Positions 48,690 to 58,872 of a DNA stretch of 64,000 nucleotides are shown one piece after another. The notes beneath the pieces are model-generated. The model was not told where the DNA came from, ran no database searches, and was given only the letters and a program-made list of their open reading frames with translations. The position numbers and the translations under genes were made by a program. The DNA is from Xiphydria camelus. Lineage: Eukaryota > Arthropoda > Insecta > Hymenoptera > Xiphydriidae. Location: contig OY783200.1 in assembly GCA_963678675.1 (NCBI GenBank), positions 23,574,190-23,638,189 on the forward strand, written 5' to 3'. The stretch's first letter is position 1. Each line of letters starts with the position of its first letter.

Positions 48690-50095
48690 AAACAAAAAGA
48701 AAGAGATCTCGAGACTTTACGAATTGCAAAGTGGGAGGGATATAAATCGAATTAAATGCTCCGCTTCATCAGAGTGCATCAATAGTGCTCCTCGATGTGC
48801 AGCAGGAAACGCAAATGGACTCTGCGCAAGACTGGTCGTCAATCAATCCACTCCTGATATTGACGGGTGAGGGAAACTTCCTAATGCGTCTTCCGTCGAG
48901 TGCACTCGGTGCATAGCTAATATCTGAACCGGCAGGGAGAACAAAGCGAACGAGATCGCGAAAATTCACGAATCACAGTGACACGATACGATATTGCGTC
49001 AAAGCACGGATAGACAATTCGATGATAATGCCCCCGGGATACGACGCACCGTAACCTGCACTCGACGCTGCTCCGAACTGCACGGTCATCCTCTCAGCGA
49101 CAGTGAAACGAATCGCACGAAATACGCACTTTCCCGGGGGCGATACGTTAAAAATACTTTTACACGATAAAATCTGAATAAAAATACCTCACCGATATAC
49201 CTTTCTAATCCAACTAACGACGAAGCATGATTGGAGTCCAGAAGGAGCACGAGAATGTCGATTAAAAATCGATGCAGCACGATCCTAGCGTCGTACGATG
49301 GCTGACTGCAGCGAACCGCTTCAACTGCGCGTCGCGGCTGCCGCTGAACGGGAGTCGGCGAAGACCTCCGCGGTGTGTTACTACTGCGCATTGAAACACG
49401 ATCCCGAGTGGCTCGCGATGTCCGGCTACTCCAAACTGCTTCCCCTACGTCGCAGTTACCACTGATCAAGCACCACGAACCGAATCGATGTATTACGAGA
49501 TCACTGTGATTTTAAACGCGATTCGCTACCAGTACGTCTAACTAGAACGACTGCTCGACGAGAACTGCTACCGGTTTGTGTACAGTTACGCTCTGGAAGT
49601 CGAAAAAAGGTGAGCCGAGACTCGAGCGTAGCGAGGCCTCGCGGATGTGTACATCAACAGCGCGCGACTTGGTGAGACGTGTTCGCCTCACCCTACCGCT
49701 TCGCGACTCGAGCTACAAACCGGAATAAGCTGGATTCGATGGAGGCGAATACACGTACGCAGTCATTGCTCGCGACACATTGATATGGCCGATATACGTG
49801 TGCCGTTGCCGGCGAATACACGAAAATGCAATTTGCGACGAAACGATCGACAAACGATGCGAATGCGGTTGCCGCGGGTGAAGTCAGGTGTGCTGCAACG
49901 CGATCGATTAAGGTATCAATCGTGGAAACGCGGGAATTGCTATGAAATCGAGCCCGATCGAGCTCGATTGCGAGGGTGGGACCTTCCTGGGAAATCGAGC
50001 GTCAGACGTAAGCCGTGTACATGTGACTGCGTCAGTGTGTGTGTGTGGCGCTACTGCGCATACTATTCGCGCAAGCTGGATTATCTCAACGGGAA
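48690..50095. other. Unique GC-rich intronic sequence, candidate divergent initiation region
   Basis: No coding motif is recognised. A TCAGT initiator-like word faces left at about 49463. On the plus strand GTACAGTTACG precedes a good donor context (AAAAAG|GTGAGCC at 49610). These are weak signals only. A GT run is at 50034-50046. Confidence 0.3.
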
Positions 50096-50096
50096 A

Positions 50097-51086
50097 ACAT
50101 TTTAGAGAAAAATGTTTAATACAAAACTTTAAGGATTTTCCCGTGGCTACCCAGTGGTCGTATTGGATTTGACCTTGACCTTTAAGGTAATATCAAATGC
50201 CTTCCTAAACCGTTCATCCGATTGCGATGAAACTTTAGGGAATGGTTGGACGCATGCCCGCGAAGGTTTCTGAATTAGTAAATCTTATACAGGGTGTTCA
50301 AAAAGTACCGGTACTGATGATTATTATGCCTTCCTAAACCGTTCATCCGATTGCGATGAAAAGTTGGGGAATGGTTGGACGCATGCCCGCGAAGGTTTCT
50401 GAGTTAGTAAATCTTATACAGGGTGTTCAAAAAGTACCGGTACGGATGATTATTATGCCTTCCTAAACCGTTCATCCGATTGCGACGAAAATTTGGGGAA
50501 CAGTTGGACGCATATCCGCGAAGGTTTGAGTTAGTAAATCTTATACAGGGTGTTCAAAAAGTACCGGTACGGATGATTATTATGCCTTCCTAAACCGTTC
50601 ATCCGATTGCGATGAAACTTTGGGGAATGGTTGGACGCATGCCCGCGAAGGTTTCTGAGTTAGTAAATCTTATACAGGGTGTTCAAAAAGTACCGGTACG
50701 GATGATTATTATGCCTTCCTAAACCGTTCATCCGATTGCGATGAAAATTTGAGGAACAGTTGGACGCATATCCGCGAAGGTTTCTGAGTTAGTAAATCTT
50801 ATAAAGGGTGTTCAAAAAGTCGAACTATACTTGACCTAAATTTGACCTCCGCTGACAATAAAGGTAACATGAAAAAAAAATGGTCAAGGACACATTTGAA
50901 CGTGAAAAAAAAATTAATTTGACCTTGGTATAACCTTGAAGGTCATGGTCAAGGTCAAATCCAATATGACCATTGCGTAGCCCGGGAAAAATACTAAAAG
51001 TTTTGTATTAAAAATGTATTTAAACAATGGTGGACGGACAAAATCAATCCACAATCTACCCGTGCGAAGCCGGGACGGGCTGCTAG
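50097..51086. mobile_element. Composite element with inverted arms, 129-bp tandem array and Helitron-like CTAG tail
   Basis: The left arm (about 50113-50182) includes TTTAATACAAAACTTTAAGG and GTATTGGATTTGACCTTGACC. It recurs inverted at about 50946-51014 (GGTCAAGGTCAAATCCAAT, AAAAGTTTTGTATTAAA). Between the arms lie five tandem copies of a 129-bp unit (50199-50820) and about 125 bp of GACCT-rich sequence. The right side ends CCCGTGCGAAGCCGGGACGGG, a potential hairpin, then CTGCTAG|T. That tail matches what I recall of arthropod Helitron 3' ends (hairpin plus CTRR before T). No helicase ORF and no clear TC 5' end are visible, so it would be non-autonomous. The class is an inference. Confidence 0.5.
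50199..50820. repeat. Tandem array, five copies of a 129-bp unit
   Basis: Copies begin with GCCTTCCTAAACCGTTCATC at 50199, 50328, 50457, 50584 and 50713. Spacings are 129, 129, 127 and 129, the third copy lacking two bases in GGTTTCTGAG. Each copy ends ACAGGGTGTTCAAAAAGTAC. Copies 3 and 5 share GGAACAGTTGGACGCATATCC where the others have GGAATGGTTGGACGCATGCC, so at least two sequence types alternate. Confidence 0.95.
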
Positions 51087-51255
51087 TAAGTTATAAATCT
51101 AATATAATAATAATAAATATTTTATTATAGAAAAAATTAAACTTCTTTATGTCGAACTACGACGTCATATTCCCCAATTAAACTCGGACCGCAGATAATT
51201 GTAAGATGTTTACACATCCTCCGTGAGTACAACGGCACTCACACCTTTTTTTTAA

Positions 51256-51343
51256 CCCTTAACTGGTATAGGTACACCTTTTTTCTAACGTAACGATTTA
51301 ATGCGCTTGGGGTCAGGAGTGACCCCAGTATACCAGTTAAGGG
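51256..51343. mobile_element. 88-bp hairpin MITE with CCCTTAACTGGTATA inverted ends
   Basis: A perfect 15-bp terminal inverted repeat: CCCTTAACTGGTATA at 51256 and TATACCAGTTAAGGG ending 51343. An inner stem GGGGTCA / TGACCCC is also present. TTAA flanks the left end directly and the right end after one extra T, as in piggyBac-type insertion. The superfamily assignment is tentative. Confidence 0.6.
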
Positions 51344-51349
51344 TTTAAA

Positions 51350-51655
51350 TTGAAAATTTGAAAAATTTTGATAAAATTATTTACTCCGTATTCTTTTATC
51401 GTTCATTTGTGCTCTTATCTAGGCATGAAAACGTCATAGTTTTGTACATCTATTTTTCTCGCACTCATTGTTTGGCATAAGTGCTTCTTTTATGATTTGT
51501 CGATAACATCGTAATACAGTAGAGAGAAACGCTCTAATAACTCTTTCAGAATAATTACTTCTTCGGATATTTTCTATTTTGTGCGACGTCGAATATGCAA
51601 ACAGATTATAAATTGAATAAAAGAATATGAATATTTTTTTACGCGATAACCGAAT
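51350..51655. repeat. Dispersed repeat family H, copy 2
   Basis: AAAATTATTTACTCCGTATTC, AACGTCATAGTTTTGTAC, TTTTGTGCGACGTCGAATATG and AGATTATAAATTGAATAAAAG share order with 2990-3240 and 62930-63185. Confidence 0.5.
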
Positions 51656-52679
51656 TAAGGATGATCGATGTTTTATGGTAACAAAGCAGACGTCTTCTCA
51701 TGTAGATTACCGTCAAAAAATAAATGAACGCAATTTTTCATAGAAATTATATAGGACTCTGAAACGTTCTGATATGTCCACTGAAACCGCGAGAGGCAAC
51801 AGAAAAATGAGAAAAACTGGAACAGAAAAGGTGGCACGTATACGTACGTGCCACTGCCCCTAAAAGGGTTAAAGGGGCGATACCAAAAGGCCGGGGATGC
51901 GAGAAGCGCGCGTGAGAAAATCGAGAGGAGTACCGATAAATTGTTTTTCCCGAACAAAGATTATCATGGCTCGGTGAACCTCGACGTCGAGCGATCGTAA
52001 GTGAACCAATAAAAAAAAAAGGCGACGAATCACCTAGACGATAATAGGCCGTGAAAAAGCAAAGAAGCGTCCGATAGAAAGTAAAACGCACCCATGAGAG
52101 AGACATCGCGCGATCTGGATATAAGTTTCTCGATGAAATAAAAATTGAAAAACCACACGTCTCTCGCGACCCTCCCCGAGGGTTTGGCAAAGGTTTCCCT
52201 GGTCGAAGGGGAGGGGAGGGGGGTATCCTTCTCCTATCCCCGAGATAACTGGTTTTCTTTTATCCGCGCCGAAGTTTTGTGTATATCTCGAGAGCCCTAC
52301 TCGTGGATAAAATTCTATGAGATTCTCGACGGCGTCCCGAGACGCGTTCGCCGCTATTTTACGCGTTTCGAGGAAGTTCCCCGAAGCGGGTTATCTCTGG
52401 TGGAAAATGTTGGTCCCCGATCGCAACAACTCGAATAGAGATACTCTTTAAGCGAGTTCTGAGAGAAGATGATGGACGACGATCAAAGGCGACTTTGGAA
52501 CGAAATAACCTTATAAACGCGTTGATTGTAAATATTGCGTAAAATGAATCTAACAAGTTACGTAACATTGGTTATATTCATTGGGATCTTACATATCAAG
52601 TAATGTAAAATCCCAACGAATACTGAGTAATAGTTACGTAACGGAAATATTACAATTTTGCACGCATTTCTATAACAAT

Positions 52680-52880
52680 GATAAGAAACTTCAATTACTA
52701 GTATCTCATTTTCTCAGAGCTTTTGGCACATACTTGTATAACACTTTTTTGAAGATTGCATTTTTATCTACAATAAAGTCTTATATCGAGGCAGACGAAA
52801 AATTCATTGACAATGAGGTAATAGCGATTGAAGTTCCTTTCCTGACTAGTAAATTTAACTTCATGTGCTAACTTCATTGT
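52680..52880. repeat. Family F foldback, copy 3
   Basis: AAACTTCAATTACTAGTATCTC and AGAGCTTTTGGCACATAC at the left mirror GAGGTAATAGCGATTGAAGTTCC and then TTTCCTGACTAGTAAATTTA at the right. TTTTTTGAAGATTGCATTTTT is shared with copy 1 (10641). Confidence 0.65.
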
Positions 52881-54309
52881 CATATCACTGTCATATAAAT
52901 GAGTGCAAAATTTTAATATATCCCTCACACTGAACTTTTACTTAGTGTTTACTAGGATTGGTTTAAACCAAATAACAGTTTGAAGCATGACGACAAAACA
53001 TCACACAGCTGTGAATGTATACACAGTGCAGTTATGTATATTCCGTTGTATCACAGCTATGTAACATTATCGTTACCACGTTCAGCGTGAAATAAAGAAG
53101 CTACCTTTACCGTGAGATATTTCACCGCGAATTGACATCGCGATATACTCGGAAACGCCGAGGAAATTCGACCAGCGTGATCATCGCAACTTCCGCTTCC
53201 ACCGGACTTCTGTAGAATCGTGGCCTGAAACTGACGGCCACCTTCTCGTTACTCGCGAACTCGCTGACGCGGCGAACTCCATAGCTGACGGTAACGCGTC
53301 GCATGGGCCACGTTGCACAAGAGCAAGAAAGAAGACGCAAGCTCCTCGCTTTTCTCGGGCCATCGATCGAACTGTTTAAACTTCCGGCGCCTTATTACTT
53401 CCGGCGAGTCGATGAAAAATGACGAGACTCTCTCGAGAGAAAAAACCGTGAAGCTGATAAAATAATGGATAATCCCGACGTATAAAAATTCCCAACGATT
53501 TAAACCAGCAAGCAAAGATCATCTCGTATCAGATATCAGCAAGTCGTAGAATCCAAAAATACATCGAATTCTCCTGGATCGGAATTCACGACTAGAAATT
53601 GGAATAACGCCTCGTCCGAGCAGCCTATATAAACGCATCCAATGCGATAGAAAGGCAAACCGTGTATCAGTTCGCTGGACCAATTCGAATTCATGGGACG
53701 AGCCATTAAAACGTGAGAGAAATATCGAGCGAGAGAGCCGCGCCGATGATGGCGATGCTTTATCGGGAAGGACGCCGAGAGATGACCACCCTCGTGGACT
53801 CCTCCGAGTGGTGGCCACCCCGCGCCTCGTGTATTCCCAGTCCAATTTCCACCCCCACCCAAAATGTCGATCGAAACATTACGTCCCCGGCGGATCGGGC
53901 TATAAATAATAATGATAATAGATCCTTCGGGTGCTCCTCATCTCCATATTTACGAGGAGCCTTTCGAAACGTTAATCGCGCACGGGTAAACTCGGCGAAC
54001 ATTATTCTTCGGCGAACGGGAGATAACGCAATTTTGACTGCATATCGCGGGAATGAGACGCGAGGCGATGCTTCGCGGAGTGAATTTAAAACTTGGCAAC
54101 TGCCGCGTGCGGGACACGAGTTGGCAAAGAGATCTCGTCGTAAATTTTATTTCCACCTAATAAAACAGGAATAACGAGGACGTTCCGGTTTACCGGACAG
54201 TCGAGATTGTTTTTGGGAGATATTATAGTCTCTCGCTGACGTAGTTAATTCGTCATGCGATGATTTAAACGTGATAGATGTAGGAGAAGGATGCGTCAAT
54301 GTATTGACG

Positions 54310-54550
54310 AACACGCTGAGAAAAAAATGTAGTTGTTTCAAACAAATTGTTTGGTAGAAGTTTAAATTTCGTCAAACTAAACATTGTGTATTGGTCGAAA
54401 TGTATATTAGTTTGAGTAGGTAACTAAATTTTTTCGTTTCATTCAATAAGATTCATTTTGTTGATCGATTTTAGACAATTCAACTGCACTGCTTTGTTGA
54501 ATTAATTTGAGTTGGTTTTTTTCAATAATAGTTTTTGCGAGATAAATGGT
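54310..54550. repeat. Family E subtype with CAAACAAATTGTTTGGT core
   Basis: It begins ACGCTGAGAAAAAAATGTAG. TTTCAAACAAATTGTTTGGTAG and TTTTTTCGTTTCATTCAATAAGATTC are shared with 56505-56720. AT-rich, no ORF. Confidence 0.6.
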
Positions 54551-54566
54551 GGAAGTCTAGTGTTAA

Positions 54567-54765
54567 ATACACTGAGAAAAAAAATCGTTTGATAAAACTA
54601 AATGTTGAGATTCCGCGTGGCCAACTAAATACATAATTATATTAAAAAAATACGTATTTATAATTGAAGCAGTGTTAAGTAATAACTAGCTGAAGTAATT
54701 GCTGTATTATTTAGTTGGCCGCCCGAAAAATTAGTTAAATTAAATAATTTGTCTTTCCAGCACAT
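54567..54765. repeat. Family E element
   Basis: CACTGAGAAAAAAAATCGTTTG at the left. ATTCCGCGTGGCCAACTAAA pairs with TTTAGTTGGCCGCCCG at the right. The centre holds ATAATTATATTAA/AATAACTAGC words. It has the same plan as 4129-4338. Confidence 0.65.
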
Positions 54766-55323
54766 ATGAGAACATCGAGATGAGCGAACACTTGAAGGGA
54801 GAAGTCTCATCGTTCAACATTTTTGAAACGAAAGCACAATCCGAAACAGTGCGAACGTTTCATCAACACTCTCCATTTTTTAAACCGTGTGAAAAAACTC
54901 GACGCGCCACCGCTGCGCGTAACACGGAAAGAGGAAGGAAGGTCCGGCGGATTGCCGAACAGAGAAACGACGCAAAGAGAAGCGGGCCTTCACGGGGGGC
55001 TGGAGCGAACAAAGGAATTTTCCCGACGATTTTCCTCCTTTACAAGGCCGAACCGGAGAACAATGAAGAACTTCCCCGGTCATGTTTCCCTTTACGAGCG
55101 TCGCGCAAAAGAGACGACCTTATATTCATCGCGTTCATTCCGACCTTCGCTTTCCTCGAAGACGACGCGAAAAAAAAAAAGAAGAATTCCCCTAAAGATC
55201 TCCCGTTCTTCATCTCCTAACGTGAATTCTCTTTTCAATGAACGAGTGAAATAAAGTTCCTTACGACAATCGTTTACGGGACGAACGAGCGAAGTTCTCT
55301 CGGACCAATTTCGTGGAGCTGAC

Positions 55324-55539
55324 CTGATTCATGTACGATCTGACAAACTCCATGCTTTGATCCAGTGCGTAGGTGTCGCTGCTGCAGGAGTCCAGAATCA
55401 GGGCACCCAGCGTGGTGTTGGGCAGAAGATCGACGTCTCCGTTGATCTCGTCCAAGGCGTACAACATTGCCTCCAACCGTTGCACGCCCTTTTCCTCTTT
55501 CACCGCACCGCACGGCGATTGGCCCGATGTGCCGGCCAC
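55324..55539 (-). CDS. mGluR exon 2: lobe 1, disulfide pair and side-chain contacts
   Basis: The exon encodes residues 53-124 (72 codons, phase 0 at both ends). The acceptor reads TGTCGACAG and the donor CAG|GTCAGC. Its first codon is GTG (Val), an internal residue and not a start. Visible motifs are [40 protein letters not shown] and [15 protein letters not shown]. The Cys of PCG and the Cys of LDSC match the lobe 1 disulfide pair of mGluRs. Lys and Arg in EEKGVQR (about residues 69 and 73) align with the basic pair that binds the glutamate side-chain carboxylate in group III receptors; mGlu1 has Tyr at the first position. Asn93-Thr-Thr is a glycosylation sequon. Confidence 0.96.
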
Positions 55540-56504
55540 CTGTCGACATGTAGAATTTCAATCCTGGACCACGATTCGTTTCGGAGAGAAGTGAGGATCT
55601 CAAATTATAAGAAATTGTATAATACTTGGATTTATGAATTAAAAATACTAGATTTATATGGTAAAGTGGAAACAGATTGGATAATTCAGTAATAATTTTC
55701 AAGTGCAGGTAGGTATGGAAGATTTGACACGCATTTTGTAAACTTTTACCGCGTTGAATATAACGACGTCTTACAGATTTTATTACAATAACGATTCATT
55801 TAAATTTATCTTCTGAAAGCAGTGATCAATTTATAAAGCGTGTAGTAAAATTTGTTGGATCGGTTATGAGAAATTATGACTACAATATTATTATCTTAAG
55901 TATTGTTGTAAATATTTAACTCTTTGCTTAATGAAATTTACTTTATTTCGATGTTTCCTATTTTTAGAATATTATATGATGCGCAAAGGATATTTGTTAA
56001 GTAGCACTTCGAATTCTTAACAACAACAGTACAATTTTTGCTTAAAACTGTTATTTTGCATTTGCTACGGTCCATTTCCTACGGCAGCTGTACGATTTTA
56101 GTTCGAGGCACGTTTTCCTCGAATTACCCTCCCTCTCTGTCTCGAAAGAACCCCCAACAGAAAGTGACGATCGGAAAAATGCAATTTTTTCTCCCGTCGA
56201 AGTAGAAAAAATGCGAAGGAGGCTCCTCGTTATCGATAAACCGTCACTCGGAGTAATCCGAAAAGCTGCGTCTCCTCCGGGACAATATTATAATGAAATT
56301 TACCATCTCCTCGCCGAAAGATTGATATCGAAAAAAGTTGCCGTCGAAAATTTCGCGAAACGCCCACGTCGCGAATGAACAGCGACTCGCGCTCAGAGGT
56401 GAGCTAAAAGTTTCGTCGTCTTCACCGCTCCTACGCACCTTTGGGACTCGCGTCGAACTTTGGAATCGCAAATGCAAAGTGTCGCGCGATCGCGAATACG
56501 TATA

Positions 56505-56720
56505 CTGAGGAAAAAAATTTACATAATTGTTCCAACCAAATTGTTTGGTTCGAAGGTTCAATTTCTTCAAACCAGCCGTAATGTTTAGTGGGACTGTATA
56601 TTTGGAATAACTACATTTTTTCGTTTCATTCGATAAAATTCGTTTCGTTGATAGATTAAAATCAATTAAATTTCAGTACTCTGTTAAGTCAATCCGAATA
56701 GGTTTGCTTCAACAAATAAC
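56505..56720. repeat. Family E subtype with CAACCAAATTGTTTGGTT core
   Basis: ACTGAGGAAAAAAATTTAC at the left, the palindrome CCAACCAAATTGTTTGGTTCG, and TTTTTTCGTTTCATTCGATAA shared with 54310-54550. Confidence 0.6.
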
Positions 56721-56822
56721 CCAAAAATGGGTTATTTGAAAATAACTCGAAAACTAAGCGAGATATCCAAAACAGTGTAAATCCAAAATTGATGTTACTT
56801 GTGGGTTACTATTTTAAGACCT

Positions 56823-57033
56823 ATTTCAGTGAAATTTTTAGTGACTTCAATGACATTTCAGTGAGTTTAGCGACATTTTCAGTGACCTTTTAGTGATTTT
56901 GGTGAAATGTTTAGTGACCGGTGACATTTCAGTCACTAAAATGCCACTAAAGTCACTCAAAATTACACCAAAGCCACTAAGAGGTCACTAGAGTCACTAA
57001 AATGTCAGTAAGAGGTCACTAAAAATGTCATCA
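56823..57033. repeat. Palindromic short-motif array (TTTAGTGAC / GTCACTAAA)
   Basis: The left half repeats TTTTTAGTGAC, TTTCAGTGA and TTTTAGTGATTTTGG. The right half, from about 56925, repeats the complement: CAGTCACTAAAATG, CTAAAGTCACTCAAAAT, AAGAGGTCACTAGAGTCACT. The whole is a large inverted repeat of degenerate motifs of 9-20 bp. On the gene strand it starts 20 bp after the exon 1 splice donor. Confidence 0.8.
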
Positions 57034-57053
57034 AGGTAGAAATACGCATATAC

Positions 57054-57209
57054 CTGCTCGTGCATTGGAAAGATCCCACCGAAAATGATATCTCCGTCGA
57101 TGCGTATCAGCTTTGAATTGTCCTCGTCGCTACCGTTCCCTCGGCGGTCGTAACACTCGATGGTTACGAGGAAAAAGCACATCCACCGTAAAATTCTGTA
57201 CAAGCTCAT
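57054..57209 (-). CDS. mGluR exon 1: start codon, signal peptide and first strand of the ligand domain
   Basis: The exon encodes residues 1-52. The ATG at 57209 has a favourable context (GTCAAGATGAG, A at -3) and opens MSLYRILRWMCFFLVTIEC, a basic start plus hydrophobic core that fits a signal peptide cleaved around residues 18-22. Asn25-Gly-Ser is a glycosylation sequon. The end, GDIIFGGIFPMHEQ, is the conserved opening of the mGluR ligand domain (G.I.(F/L)GG(L/I)FP.H). The donor CAG|GTATATG follows in phase 0. A GTG 45 bases upstream is in the same frame but is not needed as a start. It cannot be excluded that a longer first exon supplies an upstream ATG. Confidence 0.93.
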
Positions 57210-57258
57210 CTTGACCGCCCGGAACCGGAACCCGTCGGTTCGAATCCGGTTCACCCCA
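57210..57258 (-). other. Probable 5' UTR part of exon 1
   Basis: Upstream of the ATG the gene strand has a good splice acceptor, CTTTCTGTTTCAG, ending at 57259. The exon therefore probably starts at 57258 and contains 49 bases of 5' UTR, with a further non-coding exon farther right. That upstream exon was not located. Confidence 0.55.
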
Positions 57259-58519
57259 CTGAAACAGAAAGAGGAAAAACGCGTTTTACAGCGACGCTTG
57301 CCACGTGGACGGGGAAGACGCGCGTAAATCCAGGGACGGAATTCATTCGCAGGCTAATCTCCGGTAAAAATCGGAGATTGTTTGGCGGAGAAGTGGAGGG
57401 AATTCGTAATCTCGGTAAAATCGTGACGGATCCTTTGCGGCGGTTCATTATTTTCCCACCCCCGAGAGTTTCCCAATCAAGTGGAAAAATCCACATTAAT
57501 CCCAAAAGCTCCGTACAAGCTGCTTCACCTTTATCGCCATTAAGCGAAAGGATCCAGAGGGACCTTGAGACGCAAAACGAGCGATCGTTCGAAACTTGAA
57601 ACAGAGGTGAAAAATCTATAATAAAACAAAACATGTTTTTGTTTAGGAATCCATTTCGAGGCAAACTTCTCGCTCGGGCTCGAGTTATTCGCGCAAAGTT
57701 TTGGGCGTAATCTCGGCGAAATCGCGACGTTAAGCCGGAGATCTCCAGCTCCGTTTTTCCACCCCCGGGGAATTGCCTAATTATAATTTCGAGTCTCTCT
57801 CCGCGAGTGGGAACTTTCCGCGCGTGCAAAAAGGGAATATTTGTGCCCTCGGCGGAAATGCACGGCTTTACGGGATGCAGTCGTGACGCGCGTCCATCAA
57901 TGGGGTGGGAGAGGGTAGTTGGAATTTAATTCTCCAGATGATTAAGTAACCACACGGAATTTTCGGGGCATGTCGCGAGGGATGCGTGCGAAAATCACGC
58001 GAGGAAAAAGGAGATATACCGTCCCATTTTCGGGCCGAAACACCCCCTCGCTTCCAGCCCGCCGTTTAACGACTCCCTCCACTCAACGACGGCGAATCAT
58101 TAGTAACTCGGTTTCGTAGGACCGTAAAGCTAAAAGCTCCGAGCCTTATTACCCGGAAAGAGTAACGCGCAACGGAGGCTATCGGAGATAATAAGAACCG
58201 AAGTATCAACCCTCTCCACGTTTCTCTCCATCTCTCACAAACGGTTTTACGAGATCCGATAAGGAATTTATAACCTCGCACATTTTATATGTTCCAGTGA
58301 ATCTGGGCAAGCAGTGTGTCCGAGAGCGTTGCGAGATGAAATAATACTAATCTGAAGAAATTCGTAGAAAGCAATGAATCTTTGACTATATAAATTCAAA
58401 TTCTGCTCAAGTACTGCATCGAGGGAACGGTTTATTTATAGTTGATAAACGTATGCTTGATTATGGCGAAAGAAATATTTCGTCGGACCAAGCAAAAAGT
58501 ATTTGTAAATTTGGTTTCT

Positions 58520-58872
58520 GATTCATTTTCAATTTTAAAATGAAACTGACCATTCTAAATGGATTAAATATCATTAAAGTATCATTTTCAAATTGAAAGT
58601 ATTATAGATCAAAATATGATAAAAATGGATAGAAGTAAAACTAAAAATATACCACGTTATAATCATTAATGCCCAAGCAACACACTTTACTAAAAACAAT
58701 ATCATGCTCTAAATGACGTCATTTTGACCAAGAAAAAATGACGTTATTCAGCGAGTAATATTACTTCAAATAAAATACATTGCTTGGGTATTCTCGTTCT
58801 TCGAATCACATCGAAAATGATTTAATTTTTATGAAATTTTCATCCAGTTTACATCGAATTTTTTTACCCAGG
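58520..58872. repeat. Family D foldback split by a short family A element
   Basis: ATTTTCAATTTTAAAATG, GATCAAAATATGATAAAAATGG and ATACCACGTTATAATCATTAAT form the D left part (outer terminus lost). TTCTCGTTCTTCGAATCACATCG and ATTTTTTTACC form the D right end. The break falls in the CATAATATTCTTATTCTTCGG block seen intact in other copies. Confidence 0.7.
58671..58789. repeat. Family A element, copy 9 (short form, inside family D)
   Basis: GCCCAAGCAACACACTTTAC at the left mirrors AAATAAAATACATTGCTTGGG at the right. TGACGTCA is at 58714-58721. The flanking sequence reads TAAT before and ATTC after, consistent with a short AT target duplication. Confidence 0.75.

Larger units (their letters stand above)
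40051..55323 (-). other. Intron 2 of the mGluR gene (about 15.3 kb)
   Basis: The intron lies between the exon 2 donor (CAG|GTCAGCTCC) and the exon 3 acceptor. It holds E/E-like repeats at 40185, 41335, 47025, 54310 and 54567, J and C repeats at 43119-43590, a foldback at 44515, a family B array at 45350, family A at 47607, family D at 48112, a large GA tract at 48533, the composite element at 50097-51086, a hairpin element at 51256, family H at 51350 and family F at 52680. The stretches 40285-41090, 41760-43110, 43600-44510, 45835-47020, 48690-50095, 51660-52675 and 52885-54305 show no recognisable gene. Confidence 0.85.
55540..57053 (-). other. Intron 1 of the coding region (about 1.5 kb)
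   Basis: The intron lies between the exon 1 donor (CAG|GTATATGCG) and the exon 2 acceptor. It contains an E-type repeat at 56505-56720 and a palindromic GTCACTAAA array at 56823-57033. The remainder (55560-56500) is AT-rich with no gene. Confidence 0.85.

Noticed and set aside
48466..48755. Leu-Ser and Arg-Glu repeat ORFs on both strands
   Set aside because: Translation of the GA/CT microsatellite.
50199..50820. CRISPR-like array
   Set aside because: The whole 129-bp unit repeats with no variable spacers, and the genome is eukaryotic.
57233..57245. GGTTCGAATCC, identical to a tRNA B-box, on the plus strand
   Set aside because: No matching acceptor stem, D-arm or A-box at the required distance. 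It lies in the 5' UTR part of exon 1.
57252..57254. In-frame GTG as start of the receptor
   Set aside because: Eukaryotic initiation at ATG is expected. The ATG at 57209 has a good context and starts directly with a signal peptide.
57251..57829. 192-codon minus-strand ORF just upstream of receptor exon 1
   Set aside because: No domain is recognisable. It overlaps the probable splice acceptor at 57259 and is out of keeping with the 5' UTR position.
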